Of a stretch of 64,000 nt of DNA, positions 62,244 to 64,000 are shown piece after piece. Position 1 is the stretch's first letter, and the number at the start of each line of letters is the position of its first letter. The stretch is from CAZCDS01 sp964497585 (lineage in GTDB: Bacteria > Desulfobacterota > Desulfomonilia > Desulfomonilales > Desulfomonilaceae): NCBI GenBank assembly GCA_964497585.1, contig CAZCDS010000028.1, positions 1 through 64,000 on the forward strand, written 5' to 3'. The notes below the pieces were generated by a model. That model ran no database searches. It was given only the letters and a program-made list of their open reading frames with translations, and was not told the origin of the DNA. The position numbers were made by a program, and so were the translations under genes.

Positions 62244-63117
62244 CCCTGAGCGTGGCCGGAGAAATCGTCGCCAAGCGGGCCGGCTCCTTTTTCACGGCGA
62301 CGGTTGGCTTAACTCTATCCGCGGCAAGTGGGGATGTCTCTGCCTTCACGGCCACGTTCCAGCCAACCAGATTGAAGGGAAATACCTTTCCCAAGGTCCG
62401 GTCCAGCCAGCTCAGGGAGTCTATTCTCAGGAATTGCTTTCCCGAGCCGGGCAACGCGGGGAGCTTGTATGGGACGAGGTACGCGGAGCGCCACCCGACT
62501 GCCCTGAGTCCTGCCCTCTCAAGTTTTCGACGGAGGGCGAAAGGCGTGTAGAAGCGAAGATGGGTCGAGTCCCATCCGTACCAGCTTCGATCACCGCGCA
62601 GCAACCGATGGTAGGTTCCTTCGATCAGGAAATTGAGGGACAGGGCATTCTGGGAGCTGACCACCATGACCGCTCCGGGAGCCATGACCTCGGCTGCCGC
62701 ATCGAGCAGGCTTTGATCGTCCTGGACGTGCTCGATGACGTCCTTGATGAGAACCGCGTCGAATCGCACGCGGGGAGGGAACGTTGGAAAGGTCTCGCTT
62801 CGCACGAAGCTGCAGAGTCTTTCTACTCCTTCTTTGCGGGCAAAATGGCGTGCAGTTGAGAGCACGGTCTCTTCCGCGTCGACGCCTACCGCAAGCGCGG
62901 CGCCCTGGCTCGCAGCATGGACCGTAAACATCCCTCCGCCGCATCCGAAGTCCAGGAATCGTTTGCCGCGCAAGTCACCCAACAGTTCGCGGATGTGGCC
63001 GTTCTTGGCTCGGCTGTATGCTTTGCTCTGCTGGTCCAGATACGCGGCAAGCGCCTTTTCCGGATCTCGTGACCGAATCCAGTGGTCCGACTCATATCGT
63101 TTTCTTGGTTCAGTCAT
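62206..63117 (-). CDS. UbiG-like class I methyltransferase
   Basis: A 303-residue SAM-dependent methyltransferase. Motif I is RFLDFGCGGGMFTVHAASQG (near residue 53), then GVDAEETVLSTA, KDVIEHVQDDQSLLDAAAEVMAPG and an SxQNALSLNFLIEGTYHRLL segment of the UbiG/SAM-11 type; W-D-S-T-H-L-R-F-Y-T marks the lid. The C-terminal 60 residues are Lys/Ala-rich and look extra. It starts one base from the stop of the glycosyltransferase gene, so the two form an operon, suggesting surface-glycan methylation. Confidence 0.88.
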   Translation of the reverse strand: MTEPRKRYESDHWIRSRDPEKALAAYLDQQSKAYSRAKNGHIRELLGDLRGKRFLDFGCGGGMFTVHAASQGAALAVGVDAEETVLSTARHFARKEGVERLCSFVRSETFPTFPPRVRFDAVLIKDVIEHVQDDQSLLDAAAEVMAPGAVMVVSSQNALSLNFLIEGTYHRLLRGDRSWYGWDSTHLRFYTPFALRRKLERAGLRAVGWRSAYLVPYKLPALPGSGKQFLRIDSLSWLDRTLGKVFPFNLVGWNVAVKAETSPLAADRVKPTVAVKKEPARLATISPATLRATRGAALHAPRH

Positions 63118-63118
63118 T

Positions 63119-64000
63119 TCAGAAGTCGATCAGCTCCCGGTAGACGCGCTCCCATTCTTCGCGTTCCCTGGCCGCGGAAAAGAGCTTCATTCGCTCTCGC
63201 GCGGTCGTGCCTAGGGCTGCCGCGAACCGGGGGTCGCCCATCACCGCGGCGAGCGCGTCGGCTATTGCCTGTGAGTTTCCCCAAGGAACCAGCATGCCCG
63301 ATATGCGATCCTCGATCAATATCTCCACTGCTCCCGTTCGGGTAGCGACGCACGGGACGCCCACTGCCAGAGCCTCCATCAGAATGTTGGGGCAACCCTC
63401 GGAAACCGAAGGGAGCACAAAAGCATCCAGCGATCGCAACCATTCGGGGACGCGCTCATGCGGCAGAGGCTCGCGGAACCGAAGAATATCGCCTATTCCC
63501 GTGGCTTCCACCATGGTTTTGAAAACGTCCTTCTCCGAATCCCTGAGCGTCCCGCGGAGTTCCAGCACAAGGTCGTGCGAGCCGGCGAGCTGTGCGACCG
63601 CCTTTATGAGGTAGGGCAGGCCTTTGGCATACTTGAAGATTCCCGCGCACCCCACCCGAAACGGGCCGCGTCCACCTGCCCGTGACTGCCACCCCTGCTC
63701 GGGCACGATGACCGCATTGTACACGATTCGGGCTCGTTCCTGTATCGGTGTCAACGAGTCGGCCATTTCCACGAGGTCCCTGCTCAGCGCCACGACCCGA
63801 TCCGCCGTCTCGAGCCCGCTCTTGCAAACGGCCGCCTTCTCCGGGCTGAAGATATATTTCTTTAGATCATTGCCGACGATGGTGACCAGTGTCGGCCGGT
63901 GCATTCGACGGGCGAGCAAGCCGGTCACAAATCCGATGGGATAGAGAAAAAACGCGTGAAAAAGATCGAATTCATGTTCCAGGTGGAGCATCTCCAGAGA
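63119..64000 (-). CDS. family 4 glycosyltransferase, 5' end outside the window
   Basis: The 290 residues seen are the larger part of a GT4 enzyme. FHAFFLYPIGFVTGLLARRM is in the N-terminal Rossmann half; the C-terminal half begins at FRVGCAGIFKYAKGLPYLIKA and has the donor-binding FVLPSVSEGCPNILMEALAVGVPCVATRTGAVEIL pattern with the conserved Glu-X7-Glu-type acid pair. The frame is open to the window edge, so the true start lies beyond base 64000. With the adjacent methyltransferase it points to polysaccharide synthesis. Confidence 0.88.
   Translation of the reverse strand, partial: SLEMLHLEHEFDLFHAFFLYPIGFVTGLLARRMHRPTLVTIVGNDLKKYIFSPEKAAVCKSGLETADRVVALSRDLVEMADSLTPIQERARIVYNAVIVPEQGWQSRAGGRGPFRVGCAGIFKYAKGLPYLIKAVAQLAGSHDLVLELRGTLRDSEKDVFKTMVEATGIGDILRFREPLPHERVPEWLRSLDAFVLPSVSEGCPNILMEALAVGVPCVATRTGAVEILIEDRISGMLVPWGNSQAIADALAAVMGDPRFAAALGTTARERMKLFSAAREREEWERVYRELIDF

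Overview
The window is a chromosomal segment from a GC-rich Gram-negative bacterium. The gene set suggests a deltaproteobacterium (Desulfobacterota, Desulfomonile/Syntrophobacter-like): an octaheme cytochrome c, a cobalamin-dependent acyl-CoA mutase set, a type 2 IPP isomerase, family 4 uracil-DNA glycosylase, DUF2339/DUF3999 and many multi-domain histidine kinases. This placement is inferred from gene content and gene order; no rRNA is present. All assignments are from reading translated sequence, without database searches.

Layout. 0-6.5 kb (minus strand): an exo-muramidase-like protein, a phage-holin-like membrane protein, a slipin/NfeD pair, a family 4 UDG and CoaBC. At 6.8 kb there is a tRNA-Arg(TCT) with a candidate promoter. 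7-10.3 kb (plus): methyltransferase, PAP2-like membrane protein and acyl-CoA ligase. 10.5-16.5 kb (minus): a run murA-hisB-hisH-rfbF-rfbH-GT2 that mixes peptidoglycan, histidine and CDP-deoxysugar genes. 17.2 kb: an HU protein with a strong hairpin behind it. 17.6-21.3 kb (minus): the DUF2339-DUF3999 pair. 21.5 kb: a small protein built of two copies of a short helix-turn-helix-like module. 22.1-27.5 kb (minus): a MASE3 histidine kinase, a degenerate receiver, and a split B12-dependent acyl-CoA mutase with its MeaB chaperone. 27.9-33.1 kb: small and metabolic genes (TIGR04076, peroxiredoxin, M50-like protease, IPP isomerase, secreted SH3 protein). 33.3-35.4 kb: an octaheme cytochrome between two ~90-bp direct repeats, beside a decayed transposase. 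35.7-41.6 kb (minus): a hybrid kinase and a 1172-residue exported TPR-CHAT protein. 42-43 kb: an outer-membrane-type protein with a clear promoter and terminators. 43.7-54.9 kb: a signalling island of four sensor kinases and a response regulator, with a second outer-membrane-type protein. 55-57.2 kb: two more proteins carrying the same short module, one fused to PilZ. 57.4-64 kb: a class III nucleotide cyclase, DUF4139, TerC, a histidine phosphatase, a methyltransferase and a truncated glycosyltransferase.

Most worth following: (1) the acyl-CoA mutase, which lacks all three substrate-contacting residues expected of methylmalonyl-CoA mutase (Tyr to Val86, Arg to Gly205, His to Asp242); (2) a recurrent ~40-residue 'GM-D-L-KY-LS' module found five times in three proteins, once fused to PilZ; (3) an exported caspase-like TPR-CHAT protein with an AT-rich patch inside its TPR block; (4) the octaheme cytochrome bracketed by repeats next to transposase debris.
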